Below are positions 28,823 to 38,542 of a DNA stretch of 64,000 nucleotides, one piece after another. How positions within the stretch are numbered: position 1 is the first letter of the stretch; each line of letters starts with the position of its first letter. The notes under the pieces are model-generated. The model had not been told where the DNA came from, searched no databases, and saw only the letters and a program-made list of their open reading frames with translations. Origin of the DNA: Methanococcoides sp. AM1 (GTDB lineage Archaea > Halobacteriota > Methanosarcinia > Methanosarcinales > Methanosarcinaceae); assembly GCF_900774055.1 (NCBI RefSeq), contig NZ_CAAGSW010000004.1:62001-126000 (forward strand). Reading direction: 5' to 3'. The position numbers and the translations under genes are program-made.

Positions 28823-30286
28823 TCATCTTTTAAGGAGCCTGAAGATAATTCCCAATCCGGTCAGGTTTATCAGTACTATCAGGACCGAACCGATCGTACG
28901 ACGTATATCTTTCTGCCCAGAGTCTTCGGTTCCTTTCGAAATATCCGGTGTTGGATCGAAACGGATGACCCGATCGGTGTCTGAAAATACTGTTCTTTCC
29001 ATTATAGTCTCCGGATCTCCTGTAGTTTTCACTTTGATATCATATTGCCTGTCCTTTTCAAGTCCATAGAAGACATATGAATCATCTCCGGTTGCATCTG
29101 CGATTGTTTCATTGCCCCTGCATATCGTAACATTGCCTTTTTCAGGCAGTAACACTTTAAAATTGACATGATCTTTTGAAGCAAGGGATCTGCCGTTCGT
29201 AAAACGCATTTCATCAGGCAGGTCAAGCACGCTAAGTATAGTAGGTGCAATATCCTGCTGTCCGAACTCCCCCTCAAGAACTTCATTGTTCAGGTTCTTT
29301 GATGTTATAATGAAAGGTATCCTGAGAACTTCAGGTTGGCTGGCATACTGATCCGATTTGCTTCCCCCTCTTCCATCTGCAGACTGGAATGCCATGCCGT
29401 GGTCTGATGTAAGTATAAGTGCAAGATCATTTTCTTTTGTTAGTTCATACAATTCACCTATCATAATATCAAGATCTTTGATGGTATCAGTATAACCTTC
29501 ACTCCTGCGATAGAGTCCTGCTGTATCTACTGCACCTACGTTGACAGTAAGGATGAACTTCTGTTCAGGATACTTTTCATTCATCAGGTCGATGATCTCT
29601 ATCGTGCTGTCCATGGCCCAGCGATTGTAGGCATAATAACGCTCAATGCTACCTTCGGGATACTTTTCAATATAATCCGGTGCTAATTTTGCATTTATTT
29701 CCAGTATTTCTATTAGGGACGCTTGCATATCGTCATGTTCGCTCCGACCTGGGGAATTTGCAATAATTTCCATCTGCGGATCATTGATGGATGTCGTAAC
29801 ATCGCGTATGCATATATCCTGTTCTGCAATTATTTCCGGTATATCTCCTTTTTCAAGAATAGCAAAATTCTGGTATCCATTTTTGTGTGCAATGTCATAG
29901 ATCGTTGCATCGGAATAGGCAACCATTGCAGGAGTTGCTCCGGAATTACCTGTTACGATCACTGAATGTCCATTCTCACCTTCCGTTGAAGGCGTTATCA
30001 CATTAAGCACTCGCAATCCTTTATCTGATATAACGGAAAGATTCCTGGCAACTGGTTTCCCAATGATCGTCCCATCGAGTGCATAAGAGGTGATTTCAGG
30101 ATAGATGTAGGATGAACCAAGTCCATCGATAATTAAAATGACTGCTCCGTTTGGTGTACTGATCGAATTAACGTCTATTTTGGTGAGGGCGCCGGCAGGG
30201 AGCGCACTGGAAGAAACTATAAAGCAAATTATTAGAATGATCTTCACAACTCTATAAATATTGTTTGATATTTGCCCGTTTTTCAT
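28823..30286 (-). CDS. exported alkaline-phosphatase-fold phosphodiesterase or phosphatase, C-terminally anchored
   Basis: 487 residues. A signal helix (about 13-32, ending PAGALT) and a C-terminal helix (about 468-484, followed by LLKR) put the enzyme outside, tethered to the membrane. The core has the alkaline phosphatase/sulfatase superfamily pattern: first metal aspartate in AVILIIDGLGSSY, a candidate nucleophile in GENGHSVIVTGNSG, the middle metal site GAVDTAG, and SDHGMAF with the Asp-His pair. Between core and anchor is a small beta domain. The substrate is not predictable. It lies upstream of pheA in the same direction, 47 bases away; co-transcription is possible but functionally unexplained. 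Confidence 0.75.
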   Translation of the reverse strand: MKNGQISNNIYRVVKIILIICFIVSSSALPAGALTKIDVNSISTPNGAVILIIDGLGSSYIYPEITSYALDGTIIGKPVARNLSVISDKGLRVLNVITPSTEGENGHSVIVTGNSGATPAMVAYSDATIYDIAHKNGYQNFAILEKGDIPEIIAEQDICIRDVTTSINDPQMEIIANSPGRSEHDDMQASLIEILEINAKLAPDYIEKYPEGSIERYYAYNRWAMDSTIEIIDLMNEKYPEQKFILTVNVGAVDTAGLYRRSEGYTDTIKDLDIMIGELYELTKENDLALILTSDHGMAFQSADGRGGSKSDQYASQPEVLRIPFIITSKNLNNEVLEGEFGQQDIAPTILSVLDLPDEMRFTNGRSLASKDHVNFKVLLPEKGNVTICRGNETIADATGDDSYVFYGLEKDRQYDIKVKTTGDPETIMERTVFSDTDRVIRFDPTPDISKGTEDSGQKDIRRTIGSVLIVLINLTGLGIIFRLLKR

Positions 30287-30859
30287 CCTGTGGACAATAT
30301 TTGTTCAGAATAAAATAAGTACTGTTTTTTAATTTCTGATTTTATTTTTTTATTTTTTCTTGTTATTTGCAACTTATACCTGCTAATTATGTTTGTTTTC
30401 TAATACATAGTATATAGCTTAATCTATAAGATATTATATATTATCAAATACTGAAATTAAATTATTTACTTATAGTGTCTATTGAAGTGCTTTTTTCCCC
30501 ACTAGTATTTGAGAAAGCAAAAAATATACTCAATTGAATCGATTTGATTTTATAGTATATTGCTACCACAGATTTCCAATTATAATATATAAGAGATGTG
30601 GCTAACAATATAGTCATTTTTTTATCATCCTATGTTTATTTGAAAAAATCAATATCAATAGACTTTATATTTTTAGATAATAATTAATATTAAATATACC
30701 TCCTATAGAAAATATTATATATTAAATTTCACAAAAACAAATGTTTATATAATACAAAATCTGATTTTATTTTGGATAAATCTACCCAATTTGCGAGTTT
30801 GAAATAATATTTGCCATATCTGGTCTGACCAGATCATAAACTATATTGGAGTGTTATAT
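30287..30859 (+). promoter_or_regulatory. mtaA upstream region: promoter and palindromic leader element
   Basis: The tract is over 75 percent A+T between divergent genes and holds no gene. The likely TATA box is TTTATATAATA at 30744-30754, which would give a leader of about 80 bases. In the leader is a palindrome ATCTGGT-CTG-ACCAGAT (30818-30834), 13 bases before the GGAGTG ribosome site (30848-30853) of mtaA. It may be an operator or an RNA hairpin. Confidence 0.55.
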
Positions 30860-31879
30860 ATGACCGATCTAAACCCTAAAGAAAGACTATTAAAAGCATT
30901 AGCTAAAGAACCAGTTGACAGAACTCCGGTAGTATCTGTAACACAAACTGCTATTGTAGAACTCATGGACCAGACTGGTGCTGCGTGGCCGGAAGCCCAC
31001 TCAGATCCTGAAAAGATGGCAACTCTTGCGATCGCATCACATGAGATCGGTGGTTTGGAAGCTGTAAGGTACCCATACTGCCTTACCGTCCTTGCAGAGG
31101 CAATGGGCTGTGAAGTCAACATGGGAACAAAGAACCGGCAGCCATCTGTTACTGATCACCCATATCCAAAAGGTGTAGACAACCTTGAGATGCCTGCAGA
31201 CCTGCTGGCTAATGGAAGGATCCCTGCTGTCCTTGAAGCAACAAAGATCATAAGAGAAAAGGTCGGAGATGATATCCCCCTGGTTGCGGGCATGGAAGGT
31301 CCTGTAACCCTTGCATCTGATCTTGCAAGTGTTAAGAAGTTCATGAAATGGTCGATTAAGAAACCAGATGACTTTGAGACCATCCTTGACTTTGCAACCG
31401 ATGCATGCATCGAATACGCAAACGCATTAGCAGATGCAGGTGCAGATGTTATCTGTGTACCTGATCCTGTAGCATCCCCTGACCTGATGAACCCGTCCAC
31501 ATTCGACACAGTTCTCAAGCCAAGACTTGCAAGATTTGCAGAAGCTGTAAAATGCCCGATGGTATTACACGTCTGTGGTAATGTCACCCCTATCCTTGAC
31601 ATGATGGCAGACTGCAAGTTCGAAGGACTTAGTATCGAAGAGAAGGTCGAAGATCTTAAAGGTGCTATTGCAACAGCAGGTGACAGGGCAGTTATTGTAG
31701 GCAATGTATCCAGTCCTTTCACATTGCTTTCAGGTGATGTGGCAAAGGTCAAGGAAGACTCAAAAAGAGCACTGGAAGATGGTGTTGCTGTATTATCCCC
31801 CGGATGTGGTATTGCACCAAATACACCTGTGGAGAATGTCAAAGCCCTTGTTGAAGCAAGGGATGAGTTCTTTGCTTGA
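30860..31879 (+). CDS. mtaA: methylcobamide:coenzyme M methyltransferase, methanol-type
   Basis: 339 residues of the uroporphyrinogen-decarboxylase-like family. It moves the methyl group from methyl-Co(III) of MtaC to coenzyme M, giving methyl-CoM. The zinc ligands are all present: H237 and C239 in LHVCGN and C316 in SPGCGIAP. I start at ATG 30860, which has GGAGTG six bases upstream; with this start the zinc ligands fall at the positions I remember for Methanosarcina MtaA. It heads the methanol island, followed by its own strong terminator and the ramA-like gene. MtbA-type paralogues are close, but the surrounding mtaCB genes favour the methanol form. Confidence 0.93.
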   Translation: MTDLNPKERLLKALAKEPVDRTPVVSVTQTAIVELMDQTGAAWPEAHSDPEKMATLAIASHEIGGLEAVRYPYCLTVLAEAMGCEVNMGTKNRQPSVTDHPYPKGVDNLEMPADLLANGRIPAVLEATKIIREKVGDDIPLVAGMEGPVTLASDLASVKKFMKWSIKKPDDFETILDFATDACIEYANALADAGADVICVPDPVASPDLMNPSTFDTVLKPRLARFAEAVKCPMVLHVCGNVTPILDMMADCKFEGLSIEEKVEDLKGAIATAGDRAVIVGNVSSPFTLLSGDVAKVKEDSKRALEDGVAVLSPGCGIAPNTPVENVKALVEARDEFFA

Positions 31880-31891
31880 ACAATGTTCCTT

Positions 31892-31931
31892 AAGTTAAAG
31901 GCCCTGAAGATCAGGACCTTAACTTATTTTT
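31892..31931 (+). terminator. terminator after mtaA
   Basis: Long stem-loop: AAGTTAAAGG-CCCTGA (31892-31907) pairs, with one bulge and one wobble, with TCAGGACCTTAACTT (31911-31925), followed by ATTTTTG. It begins 13 bases after the mtaA stop. Confidence 0.7.
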
Positions 31932-32006
31932 GAACTTTATAAGTCTCAATTTCAATTTTAATTTCAAATCATACGATCGAGGTCGATCGGACAGGGAGTC
32001 ATGATT

Positions 32007-33617
32007 ATGCGAACGGGAATTGCAATAGACCTTGGAACAAGTGGTTTCAGGGCACAGAAAGTGGATCTGGACAATGGTGAAATAAAGAGGACTGTAATTA
32101 CTATGAGGAATCCTCTCCCAGGTGCAAATGTAATGGATCACCTGGATTTTGCTATGACCTATGGACAGGACAAGGCACATGGGCTGGTTATCAGTGCTTT
32201 CAGGCATATTGTCAATGAGCTTGAGCCTGAGAATGGCACCGTGGACAGGATAGCCATTTGTGGTAACCCCATACAACTATCACTTTTCCAGGGAATTCCT
32301 ATTGATGATCTTGCATATGCAGGTGAAAGAAAAAAACAATTGATGAACATTCAGGAGCAAGAGCGCGATGCTTCAATTGTTGACAGCATACAGATCAAAG
32401 GACTTGAGGATCTTGATTGCAAGGTCGTTATCCCACCTGCCATCAAACACGAAGTCGGTGCTGATGCCCTTGCATTGATCGTTAAATCAGGAATGTTGAA
32501 CTCGGATGAAATCTCGATTGCCACAGATTATGGGACCAATGCTGAAATGGCCCTTAAAGTAGGGAATATTATCTATACAGGTTCTGCAGCAGCGGGGCCT
32601 GCACTTGAAGGACAGGAGATCGAAGACGGAAGTATTGCACGTCCTTTTGTGATCTCAGATATTGAGTTCAATAATGGTAACCTGAGAAACTTTGTCCTTG
32701 ACGAGGAAATGAACACTATCCGGGGTTCTCTTGTAAATTATAAGACCGGAGATGTTGTTGAAGACGGTTCCATAAAAGCATCCGGAATCACCGGAACCGG
32801 AGTGATAGCACTTATTGATGAAGCTATGGACAACGGGCTCATCCAGTTGCCAAATATCAACACAAGTGATAAAATAATCCACCTTCAGGATAATGTGAAA
32901 TTCACAGAAAAAGACCTTGCAGAAGCAGGAAGAGCTATTGGTGCCATACGTGCAGGCCATGTAACGCTGTGTAATGCTGCAGGCATATCTATGGAAGATG
33001 TGCAGATAGCCTACATGTCCGGTGCTGCAGGCACATATATGGATGCATTGAAGGCGCATCGTATCGGTATGATCCCTTACAATGTTTCAAATGTCTGCCA
33101 GATAGGCAACACATCCCTGATAGTTGCAAAGGAGATCCTGCTCTCGGAAGATCGGCTATGGGAACTCCAGAAGATTGCCAGGGAGATCGTTGGTACTCAC
33201 GTAATGTTCGCAACTGATGAAGCTTTTAAAGAAGCTTATATCCTGGAACTTTCCTACTGGAACGAAGGAATGCCATTCAAGGGCCTGAAAAAGTTTCTCA
33301 GGAAAAAAGGGCTGCCCACAATTGATGTAGTAAAGACGACCCCGAATGTTGAAAAACGTGTGTTGAAGGATATTCCTGACCTTGGGGATGAGGGGTTGCA
33401 CGTTCTCGAACAGGTTGGAACTTCTCTTAAGATGGAGGTTGAAGGTTGCATCGATTGCCACCAATGTATGGATATATGTCCAAATGATGCCCTAAAAGAG
33501 GAGAATCGCAATGTCAGTATACGGACGGATCTCTGCGATGGGGCGCATTGCCAGAAGTGCATTCATGTATGTCCAGAGGATGTGCTTGACTGGAACAAGC
33601 TCAAAGTGATGGGATAA
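32007..33617 (+). CDS. ramA: RamA-type reductive activator of corrinoid methyltransferases
   Basis: 536 residues. The large N-terminal part carries an ASKHA-like fold (GIAIDLGTSGFRAQKVDL at the start, DYGTNAEMAL, TGSAAAGPALEGQ), and the C-terminus holds two four-cysteine ferredoxin sites: CIDCHQCMDICP and CDGAHCQKCIHVCP. RamA proteins use ATP and an electron donor to reduce inactive Co(II) corrinoid back to Co(I) on methyltransferase corrinoid proteins. Position between mtaA and mtaCB points to MtaC as target; RamA of methylamine systems is closely similar, so the exact partner is inferred. ATG 32007 has AGGGAG eight bases upstream; ATG 32001 would be only two bases from it. Confidence 0.88.
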   Translation: MRTGIAIDLGTSGFRAQKVDLDNGEIKRTVITMRNPLPGANVMDHLDFAMTYGQDKAHGLVISAFRHIVNELEPENGTVDRIAICGNPIQLSLFQGIPIDDLAYAGERKKQLMNIQEQERDASIVDSIQIKGLEDLDCKVVIPPAIKHEVGADALALIVKSGMLNSDEISIATDYGTNAEMALKVGNIIYTGSAAAGPALEGQEIEDGSIARPFVISDIEFNNGNLRNFVLDEEMNTIRGSLVNYKTGDVVEDGSIKASGITGTGVIALIDEAMDNGLIQLPNINTSDKIIHLQDNVKFTEKDLAEAGRAIGAIRAGHVTLCNAAGISMEDVQIAYMSGAAGTYMDALKAHRIGMIPYNVSNVCQIGNTSLIVAKEILLSEDRLWELQKIAREIVGTHVMFATDEAFKEAYILELSYWNEGMPFKGLKKFLRKKGLPTIDVVKTTPNVEKRVLKDIPDLGDEGLHVLEQVGTSLKMEVEGCIDCHQCMDICPNDALKEENRNVSIRTDLCDGAHCQKCIHVCPEDVLDWNKLKVMG

Positions 33618-33955
33618 GCCCTGGTAAAACTAATGGATCAAGATGTAAGCTCACACCTAAAAGGCACTCAGTACTGGATATTGATCTAAAAGTAAAGGAT
33701 TGGATCGAAGGAAGCTACTATAGATCATTAGATGTGAGCAATTTCAATTATTCCTTAATTTAAGATAATCCTTTCGTTTAAGAGGAATGTCTTTAATAAA
33801 ACTGTGGAAGTTATAACTTATTGGAGGAATATTGCTATTGTTATATCAAATATCTGACAAAATCAAAAGCAATAAATATGTCATCTTCAGATTAATAGCT
33901 AAAAAATGTGTAAAGTAAGATAACTGACAACTTAAAAAAACGTGCAAAACGGGAG
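33618..33955. other. gap between ramA and the PAS protein, with an inverted repeat
   Basis: An imperfect inverted repeat GCTCACACCTAA (33649-33660) and TTAGATGTGAGC (33728-33739), one mismatch in 12, brackets about 67 bases. A stretch from about 33622 to 33765 is open in one plus frame and ends in TAA, but has no good start. The rest is AT-rich. A GGGAG site touches the next ATG. Confidence 0.4.
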
Positions 33956-36900
33956 ATGTATAATATATACAGTTCCAGAGTACACAGAAGTTTAAAACCT
34001 GCTGAAAAGGAGTCTATTATATCAATACTGGGCAGCATGCCCGAATTCGATAGCGAAGCATCTGTCTTTTTTTCCTGGGACATTGGAAATAACTGGAAGA
34101 TCCTGGATGTTTCTGATAACATATCACTTTTCGGATATGCTGTTGAAGAATGTAGGGATGAAAAATTCTCATATTCCGATCTTGTCCACCCCCATGACCT
34201 GAGACGTGTGGTCTCCGAGATAGAAGATCATCGTAAAACTGAGGGAGTCACATCTTTTTTCCAGGATTACAGGATACTGGCAAAGGATGGCTCTGTAGCA
34301 AATGTAAAGGTACTCAATGATCTCACAGTTGCTTCTGATGGGGCAATTGGATCTGCTTATGGTTTTATGATGGAAATGGTCAGTTTCCCTAATTCCGGTC
34401 ATGCAAATTGTTATTTCGAATCTATCCTTGGTTCACTAAAAGAATCGATATTAATACTTGGTAACGATCTAAAGGTGATCTATGCGAACGATTCTTTCTA
34501 TGATCTGTTTAAGGTCAGGCCTGAGGATATAATTGGTAAAAATGCAGGAAAGTTTGACCAGTTCAGACAAGATTCTCCTGAGCTTTTTAGTAATTTAAGC
34601 AATATTTGTGCGGAAGGGGAACCCATCAGGGATCTGGAATTCACATATGATTTTAGCAACATTGGTACACGTTCTATTTCGTTGAATGCAAGTCAAATAT
34701 CTTTGTCCCCGGATGACGGATGTCTGCTACTTGCATCGCTTGAAGATATAACTGAACTGAAAAAAGCAGAAGAGCTGATATCATCTGAAGAGAAATATTC
34801 TTCTCTCGTTGAAAAGGGAACAGAGGGGATCATTGTTGTTCAGAATGATGTTGTTAAGTATGCTAACACGAAATTCTGTGAACTGAGAGGACTGGCAAAA
34901 GAAGATATCATAGGTTCAGATCTCTTTTCCCATCTTCCTACTGAATATCATCGTATGATCTCGATAAAGATCAAAAAATGGACATCCAGCAAGAAGAATG
35001 ATCCTAAAAAATATGAAATAAACATATTTTCAAAAGATAAAGAAAACATACCTGTGGAAATAACTGCTTCCCGTAGTGACTATGCCGGAGAAAACGGAGT
35101 GATCATAACTATTAGTGACATCCGCGAAAAAAGAAAGGCAAAAGAAGCCCTCCTTGATACTGAGAAGAATTTTCGCCTCATCTTTGAGAAATCCCCAATG
35201 GGAATTGTACGCTTTGATCAGGAAGGCATCATCACTAACTCCAATGAAATATTTGATGAATTTTTCGAGCGTCTCCATGAAAGTATGATAGGGCAGAGTT
35301 TATTTGATCTCCTGCAGAATGATAACGTAAGGGAAGGTCTTAGCGATATTCTTAAAGGAAGGTCCAATAACTTTGCAGCTGAGACCCAGCTTACAAGGCA
35401 CAACGAATCTGTGATACTGCGTTTGAACCTAAGTTCATTGATAGTAGATGGTTTTCCTCAGGGCGGCATGGCCATCTTTGATGATATAACCCTACATAAA
35501 ATGGGAGAAGAGTCCCTTCAGCAGAATGAGACCCGTTTGACAAAGCTTCTTGAACTCAGTCAGATGTCAGATGCTGATGTCTCCAGCATTATCAGATTTG
35601 CCCTTCGATCAGCTCTTGATCTTACACAAAGCAGTAACGGTTATCTTATCAGGTTAGGGGACGATGGAATGCCTGATATGTTTTTATACCTTTTCAAAGA
35701 TGAAAAGGGTCAGTATGCATTTACTGAAGATATTAATGATTTTTCTTCGAATCTGAAAAAGAATATTAAAGAACGTATTTCAACAGGGGAACCCCTGTTT
35801 TCTAACATTCTGGAAGATCGTGACAATAAGCCTGATGGATCAAAGAGATCGAACAGTCTTCTGGAGATCCCGCTTCATGATAATGGTTCCATCAAATTTG
35901 TGCTGGGTGTCGGTAGCAAGGATACGGCATACAATTACCTTGACACGCATAATTTGAAACTACTTATACAGTCCATGTGGAAACTGATAATTCAAAAGGA
36001 AGCGAATGAAGCACTTCGGACTTCTGAGGAAAAGTATTCAACCCTTGTTGAAAAAGGAAATGATGGTATCATCATAATTCTGGATGACATGCTTCTTTTC
36101 ACAAATCCAATGTTCTGCAATATTGTGGGAATATCTGCTGATAAAGTAAAGGGGACAAAATTTTCCAGGTATCTTGCACCTGAATACAGAAGAATGATGG
36201 AGAAGATATTTTTAAAGATACTTGAAAAGAAAAAGAGTGTCAATCGTAAATCTGAAGTTTTTCTCCTGGGTAAGAATGGAAGGTACGTTCCGGTTGAAAT
36301 AACAGCTTCTCGCATTGAGCACGATGGAAAACTTTCTGTAATGGCTATCATCCATGATATTACAGAACAGAAAGAAAAAGAGCAGGAATTACTTGGATCC
36401 CTTGAGGTCCAGAAGGTTCTGCAGGCTGTAATAAAGACCAGCCCTGCCGTTGTTTTCTTCTGGGGATCCCAATCTGATTGGCCTGTAGAGTTCGTTTCTG
36501 AGAACATCGAAAAGTTTGGTTATTCAACGGAAGAATTCATTTCCGGAAAGCTGAATTATAGTGACATTATCCACCCATCTGATTTGGAGAGGGTACAGGC
36601 ATATTTTACCAGGAAGAATTCGGAAGGTGCATCAGAATATAACATCGAGTATCGTATTATAACAAAATCCGGTGATGTACGCTGGGTGGTGGAAAGGTCA
36701 ACTCCGCAATATGACGAGGAGGGTAACCTTGCCCATATTCAGGGTATCATCCTGGACATCACAGAGCGTAAAAGGATCAACCAGTTCCTTAATATTGAAT
36801 CGGAGGTAGGCAACCTGTTCACCCCTTCAGGGGACATTCAGGAAACCTTTGACCAGCTTCTGGAGTTCTCTTTACACATCGAGGGTCTTGATTGTGGAGC

Positions 36901-37621
36901 CCTTTATATCCTTGATAAGAATAATGGCGACCTGAACCTTGTATCGCATAATGGATTCTCTGAAGATTTTGTGAAGAACAATTCTCACTATAGTCCTGAT
37001 ACTATACAAAGCAGGTTATTCCTTATGGGTTATCCGCTCTATAAACTTTATTCAGAGATATTCCCACAGACACGCCATGATAATCGTGTGGATGAAGGAA
37101 TTCTTGCTACTGCAGTTGTTCCTGTAAAATACAGAGAGGAGATCGTAGCAGTTCTTTTCCTTGCATCCCATGTCGAGTACGATATACCTTATGATGTTCA
37201 TGCATCAGTGGAGACCATTGCTGCACAGATAGGGTCTATAATAGGCCGTATCGAAACCGAGGTTGATCTCCAGAAGAACCAGAACGATCTGAAATTACTT
37301 CTGGACAGCATTGAAGACCTCATATTTGTTCTTGATCAGGAAGGTTGCGTTCTCTATACAAATGAAAGCGTGACGAAAAAGCTTGGTTATTCAAAAGAGG
37401 AAATAACCGGCATGAACTTCATAAAAATGCATCCGCACAATAAAGTGCTTGATGTAGCAACTTACTTTAATAATGCAGCTTCAGGTAAAGGTGTTGTATT
37501 CACACTTCCTTTGCTGACCAGCACTGGAATGGTAATTTCTGTTGAGACGAGATTGACAAAAGGCAGATGGAAAAAACAGGGAGCATTAATAGCTGCCTGT
37601 CGTGAGGTGAACAGGACCTGA
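33956..37621 (+). CDS. giant cytoplasmic sensor: seven PAS and two GAF domains, no output domain
   Basis: 1221 residues without membrane helices. The order I read is PAS (about 35-135), PAS (145-275), PAS (280-395), PAS (400-520), GAF (525-680), PAS (683-810), PAS (815-940), GAF (945-1100), PAS (1105-1220). PAS ends carry the usual DITE-(R/Q)-K linkers. In the methanogen kinases elsewhere in this window a HisKA/HATPase pair follows such domains; here the protein stops with TGA straight after the last PAS and no kinase frame continues downstream. It must act through a partner or by direct contact. It sits between ramA and mtaC1, so control of methanol enzymes is the obvious hypothesis. The start is uncertain because GGGAG touches the ATG; residue 28 is another methionine. 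Confidence 0.85.
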   Translation: MYNIYSSRVHRSLKPAEKESIISILGSMPEFDSEASVFFSWDIGNNWKILDVSDNISLFGYAVEECRDEKFSYSDLVHPHDLRRVVSEIEDHRKTEGVTSFFQDYRILAKDGSVANVKVLNDLTVASDGAIGSAYGFMMEMVSFPNSGHANCYFESILGSLKESILILGNDLKVIYANDSFYDLFKVRPEDIIGKNAGKFDQFRQDSPELFSNLSNICAEGEPIRDLEFTYDFSNIGTRSISLNASQISLSPDDGCLLLASLEDITELKKAEELISSEEKYSSLVEKGTEGIIVVQNDVVKYANTKFCELRGLAKEDIIGSDLFSHLPTEYHRMISIKIKKWTSSKKNDPKKYEINIFSKDKENIPVEITASRSDYAGENGVIITISDIREKRKAKEALLDTEKNFRLIFEKSPMGIVRFDQEGIITNSNEIFDEFFERLHESMIGQSLFDLLQNDNVREGLSDILKGRSNNFAAETQLTRHNESVILRLNLSSLIVDGFPQGGMAIFDDITLHKMGEESLQQNETRLTKLLELSQMSDADVSSIIRFALRSALDLTQSSNGYLIRLGDDGMPDMFLYLFKDEKGQYAFTEDINDFSSNLKKNIKERISTGEPLFSNILEDRDNKPDGSKRSNSLLEIPLHDNGSIKFVLGVGSKDTAYNYLDTHNLKLLIQSMWKLIIQKEANEALRTSEEKYSTLVEKGNDGIIIILDDMLLFTNPMFCNIVGISADKVKGTKFSRYLAPEYRRMMEKIFLKILEKKKSVNRKSEVFLLGKNGRYVPVEITASRIEHDGKLSVMAIIHDITEQKEKEQELLGSLEVQKVLQAVIKTSPAVVFFWGSQSDWPVEFVSENIEKFGYSTEEFISGKLNYSDIIHPSDLERVQAYFTRKNSEGASEYNIEYRIITKSGDVRWVVERSTPQYDEEGNLAHIQGIILDITERKRINQFLNIESEVGNLFTPSGDIQETFDQLLEFSLHIEGLDCGALYILDKNNGDLNLVSHNGFSEDFVKNNSHYSPDTIQSRLFLMGYPLYKLYSEIFPQTRHDNRVDEGILATAVVPVKYREEIVAVLFLASHVEYDIPYDVHASVETIAAQIGSIIGRIETEVDLQKNQNDLKLLLDSIEDLIFVLDQEGCVLYTNESVTKKLGYSKEEITGMNFIKMHPHNKVLDVATYFNNAASGKGVVFTLPLLTSTGMVISVETRLTKGRWKKQGALIAACREVNRT

Positions 37622-37666
37622 TATCTAGTGGGTTAAGGAGTTGCAAATTTAAGATATAATCCATTA

Positions 37667-37764
37667 AATATATTATATGATTTAACATTATGATTTATTA
37701 ACTTATATTTGTTAATTATTATGAGATGGAACATAGACCATTGATATTTATGAAGGAATAATTT
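37667..37764 (+). promoter_or_regulatory. promoter and leader of mtaC1B1
   Basis: TATA-like AAATATATTATA at 37667-37678, then an AT-rich leader of about 60 bases and the ribosome site AAGGAAT (37752-37758) before ATG 37765. No strong hairpin, in contrast to the mtaC2 leader. Confidence 0.45.
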
Positions 37765-38529
37765 ATGATCGACATAAATCCTCAACATACATTAGTGCGA
37801 TATAATCTGAAAGTAGAAAAGGAAATGACTCCTGAAGAAGTTGCAGAGGAGCTATTCCCGACAGATGAAGTTATACGTGAAGTTGCAAGAGCTGTTTTTG
37901 AAGGTGACGAAGATGAAGTTGTGGAAAGTCTTCAGAATGCGATAGATAAGGGCAAGGATCCTTTGCACCTGATAAATGATGGACTTATGATGGGAATGGA
38001 TATCGTTTCAACACTTTATGATGGTAATATGCTCTATCTTCCTGACGTTATCATATCAGCCCAGGCAATGATCGAAGGAATTGAGTTCTGTAAGGAACGC
38101 TCCGGTGAAGAACACGAATACAGGGGCAAGATCGTTTCCTATGTTGTGGAAGGTGACATACATGATATCGGCAAGAAGATCGTAACAGTGCTTCTCAGGG
38201 CAAAAGGCTATGAGGTCATTGATCTTGGAAAAGATGTTCCCGTTGAGGAGGTCATTGCTGCTGTGAAAAGGGAAAATCCGATCATGCTTACCGGGACTGC
38301 CCTTATGACAACTACAATGTCTGCATTTAAGGATGTAAACTCCCGTCTTCTTGATAGTGATATTAACGTTCCGGTGGTATGTGGAGGGGGAGCAGTTACA
38401 CAGGATTTTATTTCCCAGTACGATCTTGGCCTCTACTGTGAGGAAGCAGCAGACGTTCCGAAGATCGCAGATGCTATACTGAAAGGATTTGATGTTGAAC
38501 GCCTCAGGAAGGAGTTCCACAAACATTGA
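37765..38529 (+). CDS. mtaC: methanol corrinoid protein, copy 1
   Basis: 254 residues. It carries the cobamide that accepts the methyl group of methanol from MtaB and hands it to MtaA. The helical cap domain is at about 25-118. The Rossmann-like B12 domain follows, with the lower-ligand histidine H133 in GDIHDIGKK and the later TGTALMTTTM and GGGAV motifs, which cradle the nucleotide tail. All are intact. mtaB1 follows 13 bases after the stop. Compared with copy 2 it has less biased codons, suggesting weaker or conditional expression. Confidence 0.94.
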   Translation: MIDINPQHTLVRYNLKVEKEMTPEEVAEELFPTDEVIREVARAVFEGDEDEVVESLQNAIDKGKDPLHLINDGLMMGMDIVSTLYDGNMLYLPDVIISAQAMIEGIEFCKERSGEEHEYRGKIVSYVVEGDIHDIGKKIVTVLLRAKGYEVIDLGKDVPVEEVIAAVKRENPIMLTGTALMTTTMSAFKDVNSRLLDSDINVPVVCGGGAVTQDFISQYDLGLYCEEAADVPKIADAILKGFDVERLRKEFHKH

Positions 38530-38542
38530 TGGTGGTTACGTT

